Assembly: GCA_934162325.1 (NCBI GenBank)
Contig: CAKPIH010000002.1
Coordinates: 1-60,987 of the forward strand
From: an uncultured Bacilli bacterium
Lineage (GTDB): Bacteria > Bacillota_I > Bacilli_A > RF39 > UBA660
Length of the DNA: 60,987 nt
Reading direction: 5' to 3'
The number at the start of each line of letters is the position of its first letter. The stretch's first letter is position 1. The position numbers were made by a program, and so were the translations under genes. The notes under the pieces were generated by a model. That model worked only from the letters and a program-made list of their open reading frames with translations. It was not told the DNA's origin and did no database searches. Below are positions 15,351 through 25,043 of the stretch, one piece after another.

Positions 15351-17376
15351 ATATAATATCAAAAATCTAGACTGTGCTAATTGTGCTAAAACCATTGAAA
15401 ATAAATTAAATGAAGATAAAAATATCAAAAAAGCCATCGTTAATTTTAATTCATCAACAGTAACTGTGGAAACAGACCTAAAAGATGCTTTTACTTATAT
15501 AAAAAAAATAGTAAGTGAAATAGAACCAGATGCTATCTTAAGTGAAGATAAAATAAAAGAAAATAAAAATATAGATATCTATAGAATAGTACTAGGAGGA
15601 TTAATAGGATTACTTGGAATAGTATTAAAATTACCAAACTATTTAAGTACTATCTTAATAGTAGTAGCCTATATAATCCTAATATATAAAACATTACTAA
15701 CTGCTATTAAACAATTAAGAAAGAAAGTAATAAATGAAAACTTCCTAGTAACAATATCTGCTCTCGGTGCTTTTGCGCTAGGAGATTCTCATGAAGGCTT
15801 AATGGTCCTATTCTTATATGATTTAGGAAAAGTATTAGAAAGCATGGCTGTAAATAAAAGTCGTAACTCTGTAGCCGAACTTATGGATATCAAAGAAGAA
15901 ACATCAAACTTAAAAGAAAATAATAAAATAATAGTAGTTCCAACAACCGAAATAAAAGTAGGAGATATAATCGTAGTCAAAGAAGGAGAAAGAGTACCAC
16001 TAGACGGAACTATAGTAAAGGGTTCTTCCATGTTAGATACAAGTGCTCTAACCGGAGAATCACTTCCAATATCAGTAAATATTGGAGATAACATCTTATC
16101 AGGAAGTATAAATAAAGGAGGTTTACTAGAAGTAAAAGTAACATCAATCTATAAAGATTCAACAGTAAATAAAATACTAGAATTAGTAGAAACTGCTACC
16201 GAAAGAAAAACCAAAACCGAAAAAGTAGTATCAAAATACTCATCTAAATATACATTAGGAGTAATCATAATAGCAGTCCTAACAGCACTCTTATTACCAC
16301 TATTTACAAGTCTAACATATAGTGAAAGTATCTATAAAGGATTAACAATACTAGTAATATCTTGTCCATGTGCTATAGCCATATCAATACCATTATCATA
16401 TTTTTCAGGTATTGGAGCATCATCTAGAGAAGGAATACTAGTAAAAGGAAGTAATTATCTAGATAGTATCAAAAATATCAAAGAAATAGCCTTTGATAAA
16501 ACAGGAACTATCACAACAGGAGAGTTCTATATATCAAAAATAAATATCCACAACAAAGAATATACTGAAGATAAAATAATGGAAATTTTTGCTAAAGGAG
16601 AATCCCTTTCAAATCATCCTATTGCTAAATCAATATTAAAAAAATATAATAAAGAAGTATCTCATAAAGATATCAAAGACTTTAAAGAAGTATCAGGAAA
16701 AGGAATAGAATTTACTTATAAAAAAGATAAAGTAAAAATAGGAAACCCTAAATACTGTGGTATCAAAGAAGAAAGTAGTAATATATATCTAACAATAAAT
16801 AATAGCTTAGTTGCAGATATCGAAATAAAAGACGAAATAAAAAGTACTGCTAAAGCAACAATAAAAAAATTAAAAGATATGAATATAATAGTTCATATGT
16901 TTACTGGAGATACCAAAGAAAAAGCCGAAGAAATATCAAAAGAACTAAATATCGAAGATGTAAACTATAGTATGTTACCAAACGATAAATATAACTATTT
17001 AGAAAAAATAATCACAAACAAAAAAGAAGGAACAATCGTAGCCTTTGTTGGAGATGGTATCAATGATGCCCCGGTTCTAAAACTAGCAGATCTAGGTATT
17101 TCTATGGGTCATCTAGGAACAGACTCTGCTATCGAAGCATCAGACATAGTAATAATGAATGATAATCTAGATAAAATAATAACTGCAATAAACATATCTA
17201 AAAAAACAGGAAAGATAATAAATCAAAATCTAATCTTTGCTATAGGTATAAAACTATTAGTACTAATATTAACTTTACTAGGAGTATCAACAATGCTAGA
17301 GGCTGTCTTTGCTGATGTAGGAGTAACAGTATTATGTATTCTAAATACTCTAAGATTATTAAAAAATAATAAATAA
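15340..17376 (+). CDS. P1B-type heavy-metal ATPase (Zn/Cd/Pb exporter type)
   Basis: The 678-residue protein has an N-terminal metal-binding domain with DCANCAKTIE (CxxC), and about eight membrane helices. The transport motif SCPCAIAIS sits near 340, with TGES, the phosphorylation site DKTGT near 385, SNHPIA (HP motif) and GDGINDAPVLKLADLGISMG. CPC plus an HP locus and an ArsR partner with an alpha-5 site indicate Zn2+/Cd2+/Pb2+ efflux (CadA/ZntA group) rather than copper. The start overlaps arsR by 11 bases. A terminator follows. Confidence 0.93.
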   Translation: MKYKYNIKNLDCANCAKTIENKLNEDKNIKKAIVNFNSSTVTVETDLKDAFTYIKKIVSEIEPDAILSEDKIKENKNIDIYRIVLGGLIGLLGIVLKLPNYLSTILIVVAYIILIYKTLLTAIKQLRKKVINENFLVTISALGAFALGDSHEGLMVLFLYDLGKVLESMAVNKSRNSVAELMDIKEETSNLKENNKIIVVPTTEIKVGDIIVVKEGERVPLDGTIVKGSSMLDTSALTGESLPISVNIGDNILSGSINKGGLLEVKVTSIYKDSTVNKILELVETATERKTKTEKVVSKYSSKYTLGVIIIAVLTALLLPLFTSLTYSESIYKGLTILVISCPCAIAISIPLSYFSGIGASSREGILVKGSNYLDSIKNIKEIAFDKTGTITTGEFYISKINIHNKEYTEDKIMEIFAKGESLSNHPIAKSILKKYNKEVSHKDIKDFKEVSGKGIEFTYKKDKVKIGNPKYCGIKEESSNIYLTINNSLVADIEIKDEIKSTAKATIKKLKDMNIIVHMFTGDTKEKAEEISKELNIEDVNYSMLPNDKYNYLEKIITNKKEGTIVAFVGDGINDAPVLKLADLGISMGHLGTDSAIEASDIVIMNDNLDKIITAINISKKTGKIINQNLIFAIGIKLLVLILTLLGVSTMLEAVFADVGVTVLCILNTLRLLKNNK

Positions 17377-17387
17377 CTATTTGACAG

Positions 17388-17432
17388 CAAAAATGAGTAA
17401 AACCATATATCATAAGGAATTACTCATTTTTT
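17388..17432 (+). terminator. Terminator of the metal-efflux operon
   Basis: AAAAATGAGTAA pairs with TTACTCATTTTT around a ~20-base loop and ends in a T run. It is symmetrical enough to work in both directions. Confidence 0.7.
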
Positions 17433-17512
17433 AATTGTTGTGATTTTATTAAAATAACTAGTTGTAATAAATAAAAAAATAATATATAATTATATTGTAA
17501 ATAGGAGGACAT

Positions 17513-18061
17513 ATGAATACAGTAATAGCCATAATTTTTATATCGGTAATAGGAACACTTTTACATTTCATGTATGAATGGTCAGGACATAATAAAGTAG
17601 TATCCCTTTTTGCCGCAGTTAATGAAAGTACTTGGGAACATATCAAAATAGCCTTAACTCCAACCTTTATATGGACACTATATGATGGAGCAGTATATGG
17701 CCTTAATCCCAATTACTTTGAAGCCAAAGCCTTAAGTATATTAGTAATAATAGTGCTAATACCATTACTATTTTATGCCTATCAATTAATAACCAAAAAA
17801 GCCATATTACCAATAGATATCACAATATTCTATTTAACTATTATTATAAGTAATCTAGTATTTAACTATGTAATAAATATGGAAGCATTACATTTCTTCT
17901 ATGCATACATATCAGTAATAGTATTATTTATAATATTCGGTTCCTATATGGTATTAACATTATTACCAATAAAAAACTTCTTATTCAAAGACCCAATAAC
18001 CAAAAGATATGGAATAAGAGGACATTCCCATCATGAACACAAAGAACATAAAGAAAAATAA
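17513..18061 (+). CDS. Polytopic membrane protein, DUF6512-like
   Basis: The 182-residue protein has about five hydrophobic segments (5-22, 45-65, 75-95, 103-122, 128-150) and a His-rich cytoplasmic tail (GHSHHEHKEHKEK). The conserved-looking HFMYEWSGHNKVV and NESTWEHIKIALTP near the start match what I recall of DUF6512. Function unknown. The His-rich tail next to a metal-efflux operon might bind metal, but this is speculation. AGGAGG precedes the ATG. Confidence 0.75.
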   Translation: MNTVIAIIFISVIGTLLHFMYEWSGHNKVVSLFAAVNESTWEHIKIALTPTFIWTLYDGAVYGLNPNYFEAKALSILVIIVLIPLLFYAYQLITKKAILPIDITIFYLTIIISNLVFNYVINMEALHFFYAYISVIVLFIIFGSYMVLTLLPIKNFLFKDPITKRYGIRGHSHHEHKEHKEK

Positions 18062-18105
18062 TCAAAATATGTTTTAATAACATATTTTTTTTGATATAAT
18101 AGAGA
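18055..18105 (+). repeat. Terminator-promoter module, first copy
   Basis: AAAATATGTT/AACATATTTT forms a terminator with an eight-T run, followed directly by a -10 TATAAT. About 45 bases recur nearly unchanged at 19008-19055, so the HIT and NUDIX genes lie between direct repeats. The module ends one transcript and starts the next. Confidence 0.75.
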
Positions 18106-18119
18106 AAAGGAGGAGTATT

Positions 18120-18494
18120 ATGAATTGTTGTTTTTGTGATGATTTTATTCCAAATAAAAAACCCATTTACGAAAATGAACTAGCAGCAGCATATTTTGAT
18201 GAATTTCCAGTAAATAAAGGTCATACATTAATAATTACTAAAAGACATACCGAAACTTTTTTTAGTACAACAAACGAAGAAAAAGAAAAAATGCTCGAGC
18301 TATTAGATAAGTGCAAAAATTATATAGATGAAAAGTATCATCCAACAGGATACAATATAGGATTAAATTGTGGTGAGGATGCAGGACAAAGTGTTATGCA
18401 TGTTCATATGCATTTAATCCCAAGATACAAAGGCGATGTTGAAAACCCAAGAGGTGGAGTAAGAGGAATAATACCAAATAGAAAGGAATATTAA
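18120..18494 (+). CDS. HIT family hydrolase
   Basis: The 124-residue protein has CCFCDDFIP (zinc-like Cys set) at the start, AAYFDEFPVNKGHTLIITKRH and the histidine triad HVHMHLIPR near 101-109. HIT enzymes of the Hint/Fhit type hydrolyse nucleotide conjugates such as AMP-lysine or dinucleoside polyphosphates. It ends 4 bases before the NUDIX start, and the two form a cassette flanked by direct repeats. Confidence 0.92.
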   Translation: MNCCFCDDFIPNKKPIYENELAAAYFDEFPVNKGHTLIITKRHTETFFSTTNEEKEKMLELLDKCKNYIDEKYHPTGYNIGLNCGEDAGQSVMHVHMHLIPRYKGDVENPRGGVRGIIPNRKEY

Positions 18495-18498
18495 AAAA

Positions 18499-19026
18499 AT
18501 GAATATAAGAAATGCAGTTAGAGTATTTGCTTTTAAAGAAGATAAAGTTGCATGTATAAAATACAAAAATACTACTAAAGATTATTATGATATACCAGGT
18601 GGAAAAATAGAAACTGGAGAGACAGAAGTACAAACCTGTATAAGAGAATTCAAAGAAGAAACAGGAATGAATGTAGATAATTTAGACTATATAGGAGTAA
18701 TAAAAACAATTTACCCAGATAAAAATAAGGTTTTTAATTTAAAGGTGTATATTGGAAACAATGTAATTGGTAGTCCTAAAGAACTAGAGGAGAATTATTC
18801 TTATTGGATGCCTATTTCTGAACTAATAGAAAAAGACAAAAGATTTGCTATAACTCATTTATTAGATAAAGATTTAATAAAGTACTTTGATACAAAAGGA
18901 TTTGATATTACATTTATATGTGATGAAAATCATAATATAATAAATGTAAGTGTAAATGAGCCAGGAGAAAAAGAATTAAAAAATAAATACAGTTTAACAA
19001 GAAAAAATAATCAAAATATGTTTTAA
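18499..19026 (+). CDS. NUDIX hydrolase
   Basis: The 175-residue protein contains the Nudix box GGKIETGETEVQTCIREFKEETG near 34-56 with the REFKEETG catalytic helix. The substrate is unknown, probably a nucleoside diphosphate derivative. The C-terminal residues (QNMF) are encoded within the second copy of the terminator-promoter repeat. This suggests the gene end was set by recombination. It is paired with the HIT gene, and both act on nucleotide phosphodiesters. Confidence 0.9.
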   Translation: MNIRNAVRVFAFKEDKVACIKYKNTTKDYYDIPGGKIETGETEVQTCIREFKEETGMNVDNLDYIGVIKTIYPDKNKVFNLKVYIGNNVIGSPKELEENYSYWMPISELIEKDKRFAITHLLDKDLIKYFDTKGFDITFICDENHNIINVSVNEPGEKELKNKYSLTRKNNQNMF

Positions 19027-19055
19027 TAACATATTTTTTTTGGTATAATAATAAT
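19008..19055 (+). repeat. Terminator-promoter module, second copy
   Basis: Repeats the module at 18055-18105: AAAATATGTT/AACATATTTT, a T run, then GGTATAATAAT as -10. It serves rlmN. The stop codon of the NUDIX gene lies inside. Confidence 0.75.
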
Positions 19056-19075
19056 GGAAAGTTAGAAGTGAAAAA

Positions 19076-20089
19076 ATGAGAAATATATATGATTTAACAA
19101 TAAAAGAATTAGAAGACTATTTCATATCAATAAATGAAAAGAAGTTTAGAGCAGTTCAAGTATATGAAGCCCTATATAAAAGAAGAATAAAATCATTTGA
19201 TGATATGACCAATATAAGTAAAGAAGTAAGAGAAAAACTAAAACAAGATTTCTCTTTCTATAAAATAAAAATGTTAATAAAACAGCAAGGCAAGAATGTC
19301 AATAAATATCTATTTGAATTAGAAGATGGAAACAAGATAGAATCCGTATTAATGTTTCACGATTACGGAACAAGTATCTGTGTATCATCTCAAGTAGGTT
19401 GTAATATGACTTGTGCTTTTTGTGAAAGTGGAAGACTAAAAAAAGTAAGAAACTTATTAGCCTATGAAATAGTACAGCAAATCCTTCAAATAGAAGAAGA
19501 TATAAATAAGAGAATAACTCATGTAGTATTAATGGGAATAGGAGAACCTTTTGATAACTATGATAACGTTTTAAGATTTGTAAAAATAATAAATTGTGGT
19601 AAAGGAATCGATATCGGTTCAAGACATATAACCATATCAACATGTGGAGTAATCCCTGGTATAAAGAAGTTTATGAATGAAGAAGGACAAGTAAACCTAG
19701 CCATAAGCTTACATGCTCCTAATAACACCCTTAGAAATAGAATAATGCCTATCAATAAAGCATATCCTTTAAATGAATTAATGGAAACAATAAAAGAATA
19801 TATAAATAAGACAAATCGAAGAGTAACCTTTGAATATATAATGCTTGATAATATAAATGATAGTGAAGAAAATGCTAAAGAATTAGCAGCTCTATTAAAA
19901 GGAATAAATTGCTATGTTAACCTAATACCATATAATGAAACAGAAAATATTGAATTTAAACGAACAAAAGAGTGGAAAATTATGAAGTTTTATGATATAC
20001 TAAAGAAAAATAAGATAAATGTAACAATAAGAAAAGAATTCGGAGGTTCAGTTGATGCCGCATGTGGTCAACTAAGAGCCAATAATTAA
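19076..20089 (+). CDS. rlmN: 23S rRNA/tRNA adenine C2-methyltransferase RlmN
   Basis: The 337-residue radical SAM enzyme has SQVGCNMTCAFCESGR (CxxxCxxC cluster motif, near 111-126), GIGEPFDNYDNV, the ISTCGVIPGI block, and GGSVDAACGQLRAN at the end with the second catalytic Cys. It methylates A2503 of 23S rRNA and A37 of some tRNAs. Start supported by GAAGTGAAAAA. It heads the rlmN-prpC-prkC-rsgA-rpe cluster that is conserved in Firmicutes. Confidence 0.96.
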   Translation: MRNIYDLTIKELEDYFISINEKKFRAVQVYEALYKRRIKSFDDMTNISKEVREKLKQDFSFYKIKMLIKQQGKNVNKYLFELEDGNKIESVLMFHDYGTSICVSSQVGCNMTCAFCESGRLKKVRNLLAYEIVQQILQIEEDINKRITHVVLMGIGEPFDNYDNVLRFVKIINCGKGIDIGSRHITISTCGVIPGIKKFMNEEGQVNLAISLHAPNNTLRNRIMPINKAYPLNELMETIKEYINKTNRRVTFEYIMLDNINDSEENAKELAALLKGINCYVNLIPYNETENIEFKRTKEWKIMKFYDILKKNKINVTIRKEFGGSVDAACGQLRANN

Positions 20090-20103
20090 GAGGAAGTGAA
20101 ATA

Positions 20104-20844
20104 ATGCAAACATTTTATATGACAGATGCCGGAAAAGTAAGAACACATAATGAAGATAGTGTAATAATAGTTAGCAATAAAAATAATGAATTCATTCTAG
20201 CAGTAGCAGATGGAATGGGTGGACATAAAGCTGGAGAAATAGCTTCAAATATAGCTATAGAACATATAGTTCAAAGTTTTGAAAGTATGGAAACAATAGG
20301 AAAGAAAGAAGAAGGAATAGATTGGTTAAGAAAAATAGTAAAAGAAATAAATGAAAAAATATTTGAATATACCTCTATTCATCCAGAAAGTAAAGGAATG
20401 GGAACAACCCTAGTAATAGCCATAAAAACAGATGACTATATCCTTTATGGAAATATAGGAGATTCATCAGGATATGTAGTAAAAAATGAAAAACTACATA
20501 AAGTAACCAAAGATCATACCCTAGTAAATTTATTAGTCTCAACAGGAGAACTAACTCCTGAACAAGCCAAGTTTCATCCAAGAAAGAACTTGCTTACAAG
20601 AGCACTAGGAGCTAATGATCCAATCGAAATAGATATCTTCGATATCGATAATACCATAAACGGTTTATTCCTATGTAGTGATGGATTAACCAATATGGTA
20701 ACAGATGAACAAATAGAAAAAGTATTAAATAGTAAATCTTCAATCGAAGAACAAGTAGAAAAATTAATAAAAAAGAGTAATATAAGAGGCGGAACAGATA
20801 ACATATCAATAGCTTATCTGAAGAAGGAAAGTGGTGATAAGTAA
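20104..20844 (+). CDS. prpC: PP2C-type Ser/Thr phosphatase PrpC/Stp1
   Basis: The 246-residue PPM phosphatase has TDAGKVRTHNEDS, AVADGMGGHKAGEIAS, SKGMGTTLV, GNIGDSSGYV, CSDGLTNMV and GGTDNISIA, which carry the metal-binding Asp residues. It reverses phosphorylation by the neighbouring PrkC kinase. Its stop overlaps the kinase start (TAATG). The pair controls wall growth and translation in Firmicutes. Confidence 0.96.
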   Translation: MQTFYMTDAGKVRTHNEDSVIIVSNKNNEFILAVADGMGGHKAGEIASNIAIEHIVQSFESMETIGKKEEGIDWLRKIVKEINEKIFEYTSIHPESKGMGTTLVIAIKTDDYILYGNIGDSSGYVVKNEKLHKVTKDHTLVNLLVSTGELTPEQAKFHPRKNLLTRALGANDPIEIDIFDIDNTINGLFLCSDGLTNMVTDEQIEKVLNSKSSIEEQVEKLIKKSNIRGGTDNISIAYLKKESGDK

Positions 20845-22619
20845 TGTTAACTAAAGGTCAAAAAATAAATGATCGTTATGAAATAATAAAAACCATCGGT
20901 GAAGGAGGAATGGCAAATGTCTATCTAGCAGAAGATACCATTCTCGAAAGAAAAGTAGCTATAAAAGTTTTAAGAGGTGATCTTTCAAACGATGAAAAAT
21001 TTATTCGTCGTTTCAAAAGAGAAGCCTTATCAGTATCAAACCTATCACATCCAAATATCGTTGAAGTATATGATGTTGGAGAAGAAGATGGAAACTATTA
21101 TATTGTAATGGAATATATCGAAGGAAAGACATTAAAACAATTACTTCAAAAAAGAGGAGCCTTAACCCTAACAGAAGTAATAGATATAATGAGTCAGTTA
21201 ACAGATGGTTTAGCTCACGCTCATGAAGCCTATATAATTCATCGAGATATAAAACCCCAAAATATAATGATTGAAGATAATGGCCGTATCAAAATAACTG
21301 ACTTCGGAATAGCAATGGCTTTAAATTCAACTCAATTAACTCAAACAAACTCAGTAATGGGTTCAGTCCACTATTTACCACCAGAGCAGGCCAACGGTAA
21401 GGGATCAACAGTAAAAAGTGATATATATTCATTAGGAATATTAATGTATGAATTGTTAACCGGTTCCGTACCATTCAAAGGAGATACTGCTGTTGAAATA
21501 GCCTTAAAACACATGAAAGAAAAAATTCCTAGTGTTAGAAAGCAAAACCCAACAATACCACAATCAGTAGAAAATATAATTCTAAAAGCAACAGCTAAAA
21601 ATCCAAAAAATAGATATGACTCTGTAAGAGAAATGTATAACGATTTACAAACTGCATTAGAAAGAGATAACGAAAAAAGATTAGTATATGAATATCCAGA
21701 AAATGATCTAGAGGAAACCAAAGTAATAGCTCCCATACCAAAAGAGCCAAAGAAGCCAGTCGTAGATAAACCTCTTGATAAAGAAGAAACTACTGAAACA
21801 GATGATTCAATACTAAAAGAAAAAGACGAAAAAAATAAACTACCAATTATATTGGCAGGTATATTATTAGCCTTTCTAATAGTATTAGCAGTAGTATATC
21901 TACTAATAAGTAATCATGATGTTAAAGAAGTAAAAGTACCAGATGTAACAGGTCTTACTTTAGAAGAAGCCATAAAGAAAGTAGAAAAACAAGGTTTAAA
22001 ATATACTACAAAAGATGAAGAAAATGCTGATATTGAAGAAGGAAAGGTAATAAGAACAGAACCAAAAGCTGGTTCAACAAAAACCAAAGGAAGTACTATT
22101 ACAATAGTAGAATCTTCTGGTAAAGAATACTTATTACTAGAAGACTATACTGGTAAAAATTATTATGAAATAAAAGCAAAACTAGAATTAAAAGGTATCA
22201 AAGTAGAAATGAAAACCAAAGAAGTAGAAAATACATCTGATTATAAAGACAAAGAAGAGCAGATAATAGATCAAGAACCAAAATTTGATAAAGAAAAAGA
22301 AACAAAATTATATGCTAATGATTCAGTAATACTATACATACCAGAAGTAGATGTATATCCAGATATGGTTAAAGAAAAATGGACTTTATCAAAGGTACAA
22401 GATTTTGCTAAAGAAAATAATTTAACGTTAGATATAACATATAAAGAAACAACAGATGTAGAAGAAAATATCGTATTATCACAAGGCAGAGATCCTGGAG
22501 ATCCAATTTATAATGGTTATACTTTAAAAATAACTATATCAAAGAAACCAGAAGATAAAACAGAATCAACAGATTCATTAATGCCAAAAGATGATAAAAA
22601 AGATAAAAAAACAGAATAG
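20844..22619 (+). CDS. prkC: PASTA-domain Ser/Thr kinase PrkC/StkP
   Basis: The 591-residue kinase has GEGGMANVYLAED, VAIKVLR, HRDIKPQNIMI and DFGIA in the N-terminal ~270 residues. A charged juxtamembrane region precedes one membrane helix (about 332-352). About three extracellular PASTA repeats follow (VPDVTGLTLEEAIKKVE and similar). PASTA domains sense muropeptides and wall precursors. The acidic/basic tail KDDKKDKKTE is low complexity. Translationally coupled to prpC. Confidence 0.96.
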   Translation: MLTKGQKINDRYEIIKTIGEGGMANVYLAEDTILERKVAIKVLRGDLSNDEKFIRRFKREALSVSNLSHPNIVEVYDVGEEDGNYYIVMEYIEGKTLKQLLQKRGALTLTEVIDIMSQLTDGLAHAHEAYIIHRDIKPQNIMIEDNGRIKITDFGIAMALNSTQLTQTNSVMGSVHYLPPEQANGKGSTVKSDIYSLGILMYELLTGSVPFKGDTAVEIALKHMKEKIPSVRKQNPTIPQSVENIILKATAKNPKNRYDSVREMYNDLQTALERDNEKRLVYEYPENDLEETKVIAPIPKEPKKPVVDKPLDKEETTETDDSILKEKDEKNKLPIILAGILLAFLIVLAVVYLLISNHDVKEVKVPDVTGLTLEEAIKKVEKQGLKYTTKDEENADIEEGKVIRTEPKAGSTKTKGSTITIVESSGKEYLLLEDYTGKNYYEIKAKLELKGIKVEMKTKEVENTSDYKDKEEQIIDQEPKFDKEKETKLYANDSVILYIPEVDVYPDMVKEKWTLSKVQDFAKENNLTLDITYKETTDVEENIVLSQGRDPGDPIYNGYTLKITISKKPEDKTESTDSLMPKDDKKDKKTE

Positions 22620-22628
22620 GAATAAAAT

Positions 22629-23465
22629 ATGGAAGGTATAATAATCAAAAACGAAAGTAATAATTATACAGTAAGAACAAATAAGGGGATAAATATCTGT
22701 AAGCCAAGAGGAAAGTTTAGACTAGATAAAATAACTCCTCTAGTAGGAGATAAAGTAATAATAGATGATATAAATAATTACTTACTAGAAATAAAACCTA
22801 GAAAAAACTCCCTAATAAGACCTCAAATAGCTAATGTTGATATAGCGTTAATTGTAACATCAGTAAAAGAACCTAACTTTGATAGTAACTTGTTAGATAA
22901 ACTACTAACAATAATATCTTATAATAATATAGAACCCATAATATGCTTAACAAAGACAGACTTACTAAATGAAGAGGAAGAAAAAAATATTAAAGAGATA
23001 TTTAACTACTATCAAAGCATCGGTTACATAGTAGTAACAAATAATGATATCAAAGAAATAAAAAAACTAATTGCAGGTAAAATAGTAGTCTTTGCTGGTC
23101 AATCAGGAGCAGGCAAATCATCTCTATTAAATAAACTAGATAAAAATCTAAATCTAGAAACAAATGAAATATCCAAGGCTCTAGGTCGTGGAAAACATAC
23201 AACAAGATGTACAACTTTATATGACATTGATTCATCTTTAGTCGCTGACACCCCTGGTTTCTCATCAGTAGATTTCCGTGGAATGACTAAAATAGATATC
23301 CGTGATAATATGAAAGATATGTTTGATAACTTACATAATTGTAAGTATAAAGATTGTATGCATATCAAAGAAGATGACTGTGAAGTAAAGAGACTAGTAG
23401 AACAAAATAAAATATTATTATCTAGATATAACAATTATAAATCATTTATAGGAGGTCAAAAATGA
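22629..23465 (+). CDS. rsgA: Ribosome small-subunit GTPase RsgA
   Basis: The 278-residue protein has an N-terminal OB fold and then a circularly permuted GTPase: TKTDLL (G4) precedes GQSGAGKSSLLNKL (G1) and DTPGFSSVDF (G3). The C-terminal zinc motif is CKYKDCMHIKEDDC. It helps mature the 30S subunit. It overlaps rpe by 4 bases in the conserved Firmicutes order. Confidence 0.96.
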   Translation: MEGIIIKNESNNYTVRTNKGINICKPRGKFRLDKITPLVGDKVIIDDINNYLLEIKPRKNSLIRPQIANVDIALIVTSVKEPNFDSNLLDKLLTIISYNNIEPIICLTKTDLLNEEEEKNIKEIFNYYQSIGYIVVTNNDIKEIKKLIAGKIVVFAGQSGAGKSSLLNKLDKNLNLETNEISKALGRGKHTTRCTTLYDIDSSLVADTPGFSSVDFRGMTKIDIRDNMKDMFDNLHNCKYKDCMHIKEDDCEVKRLVEQNKILLSRYNNYKSFIGGQK

Positions 23466-24085
23466 AAATATCAGTATCAATACTAAATGCCAAAGATAAA
23501 AAAGAAACAATAAAAATATTAAATAACACTGATATATCATATTTTCATATCGATGTAATGGATGGTAATTTTGTTAAACAAATATCTTTACCAGCAAAAG
23601 AAACATTAGAAATATCTAAAGTATCAGAAAAAAAACTAGATATCCACCTAATGCATAGTAGACCTCTATCATATATTGAACAAATAAAAGACTTAAAAAA
23701 TATTGAATATATAACAATTCATCTAGAAATAGAAGAGAATATTCAAAATATATTAAACAAAATAAAAGAATATGGTTTTAAAAGAGGAATATCTATTAAA
23801 CCAAATACTGACATAAATAAATTAATACCATATCTAAATGATATCGATTTAATATTAATAATGACTGTCGAACCAGGTTTAGGTGGCCAACCATTCCTAC
23901 AAAACAGCCCAAATAGAATAAAAGAAATAAAGAACTTAACAAAAGATAAAAATATTTTACTAGAAGTAGATGGTGGTATCAATGATAAAACAATAAAACT
24001 ATTAAAAGATGTCGATATAGCAGTAGTAGGTTCATACATAACTACTAGTGAGAACATGATAGAAAAAGTAAAAACATTAGTATAA
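23462..24085 (+). CDS. rpe: Ribulose-phosphate 3-epimerase
   Basis: The 207-residue TIM barrel has SVSILNA, HIDVMDGNFV, DIHLMHSRP, TVEPGLGGQPF and LLEVDGGIND, which carry the metal and phosphate ligands. It interconverts ribulose-5-P and xylulose-5-P in the pentose phosphate pathway. Start supported by AGGAGG inside rsgA. Confidence 0.95.
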   Translation: MKISVSILNAKDKKETIKILNNTDISYFHIDVMDGNFVKQISLPAKETLEISKVSEKKLDIHLMHSRPLSYIEQIKDLKNIEYITIHLEIEENIQNILNKIKEYGFKRGISIKPNTDINKLIPYLNDIDLILIMTVEPGLGGQPFLQNSPNRIKEIKNLTKDKNILLEVDGGINDKTIKLLKDVDIAVVGSYITTSENMIEKVKTLV

Positions 24086-24130
24086 ATATAACTTCTCTCT
24101 TTATAATAAATAAAGAAAGGAGCTTTTAAT

Positions 24131-24253
24131 ATGAATAATGAAAATAAAAAGGAACCAAGTAAAGAAATAATTGAGGAAGAATATCGACTAGGTAAAGAAT
24201 ACTATAACAAGTTACTAGAGAAATCTCCTAAAGAAACAGAGAAATACAATTAA
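24131..24253 (+). CDS. Small acidic helical protein (40 residues), unknown
   Basis: A 40-residue gene starting MNNENKKEPSKEIIEEEYRL and ending KETEKYN, with GAAAGGAG well placed upstream and a terminator at its end. It is strongly charged and helical, without Cys or hydrophobic segments. No family is recognised. The ribosome binding site and its own terminator argue that it is real. Confidence 0.6.
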   Translation: MNNENKKEPSKEIIEEEYRLGKEYYNKLLEKSPKETEKYN

Positions 24254-24274
24254 ACAAGATTGTATTTTTTTGTA
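24243..24274 (+). terminator. Terminator after the small helical protein gene
   Basis: AATACAAT pairs with ATTGTATT, followed by seven T. The left arm is the last codons of the gene. Confidence 0.75.
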
Positions 24275-24376
24275 GATAATTGTCAAGTAAATTGTAAAGA
24301 ATAGTATAGCTATTGTCAATAAAGATATTATAAGTTATAATAAAATAAAAGAAAGTAAGGAGGTGAACAAAAGCAA

Positions 24377-24964
24377 ATGAAAGAAGATAAAAGTAAAAAT
24401 GTTATAATCATAATGCTAACAATAATTATAATTTTATTATTAATAATTCTTACATTAGTATTAACTGGTAAAGTAAATGTAAATAATAAAAATGACAAAT
24501 TAGACAATAAAAATGATGTAATAGAAAATAATAATACTGAAGTAAACTGGACTGATAAATTATTATCTTATAATATATCAGAAATAAAATTATCTAGAAA
24601 AAGAAATACTCAGTTAGGAGACTCTCAAGATATAGATAAAGAAGTAACTTTATCTAAAGAAGAACTTAAACAAATACTAGATAAAATAAGTACAAATAAA
24701 TTAGTAAAAACATATAGTCTAGGAAGAGGTGGACAAGATAGAGATCACTTAACTGTATCTTATCAAATAAATAATCAAAATTATACTTTTGAAGTATTTG
24801 CAGGTTCAATAGTATTAGATTCTGCTGATGAAGAAATAAAAAATATTTTTAATAATAATAACTATGAGGAAAGAAACACAGAATATAAAAATCAAGAAGG
24901 TGCCTTCTATTACTATTCAATAGAAGAATATAATGAAAATATATTTGATGAGTATTTTAAATAG
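24377..24964 (+). CDS. Membrane-anchored hypothetical protein
   Basis: The 195-residue protein has a charged start, one membrane helix (about 9-31), an Asn/Asp/Lys-rich linker and an extracellular domain of about 140 residues with alternating polar strands (HLTVSYQINNQNYTFEVFAG). No family recognised. It has its own terminator, GACTAG/CTAGTC plus TTCTTTTT at 24967-24990. Expected outside the membrane. Confidence 0.7.
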   Translation: MKEDKSKNVIIIMLTIIIILLLIILTLVLTGKVNVNNKNDKLDNKNDVIENNNTEVNWTDKLLSYNISEIKLSRKRNTQLGDSQDIDKEVTLSKEELKQILDKISTNKLVKTYSLGRGGQDRDHLTVSYQINNQNYTFEVFAGSIVLDSADEEIKNIFNNNNYEERNTEYKNQEGAFYYYSIEEYNENIFDEYFK

Positions 24965-25043
24965 AATGACTAGTAACTAGTCTTCTTTTTCTTTATCAAC
25001 AACTTCTGTGGACAAACAAAAAAATGGATATAAATCCATTTCA

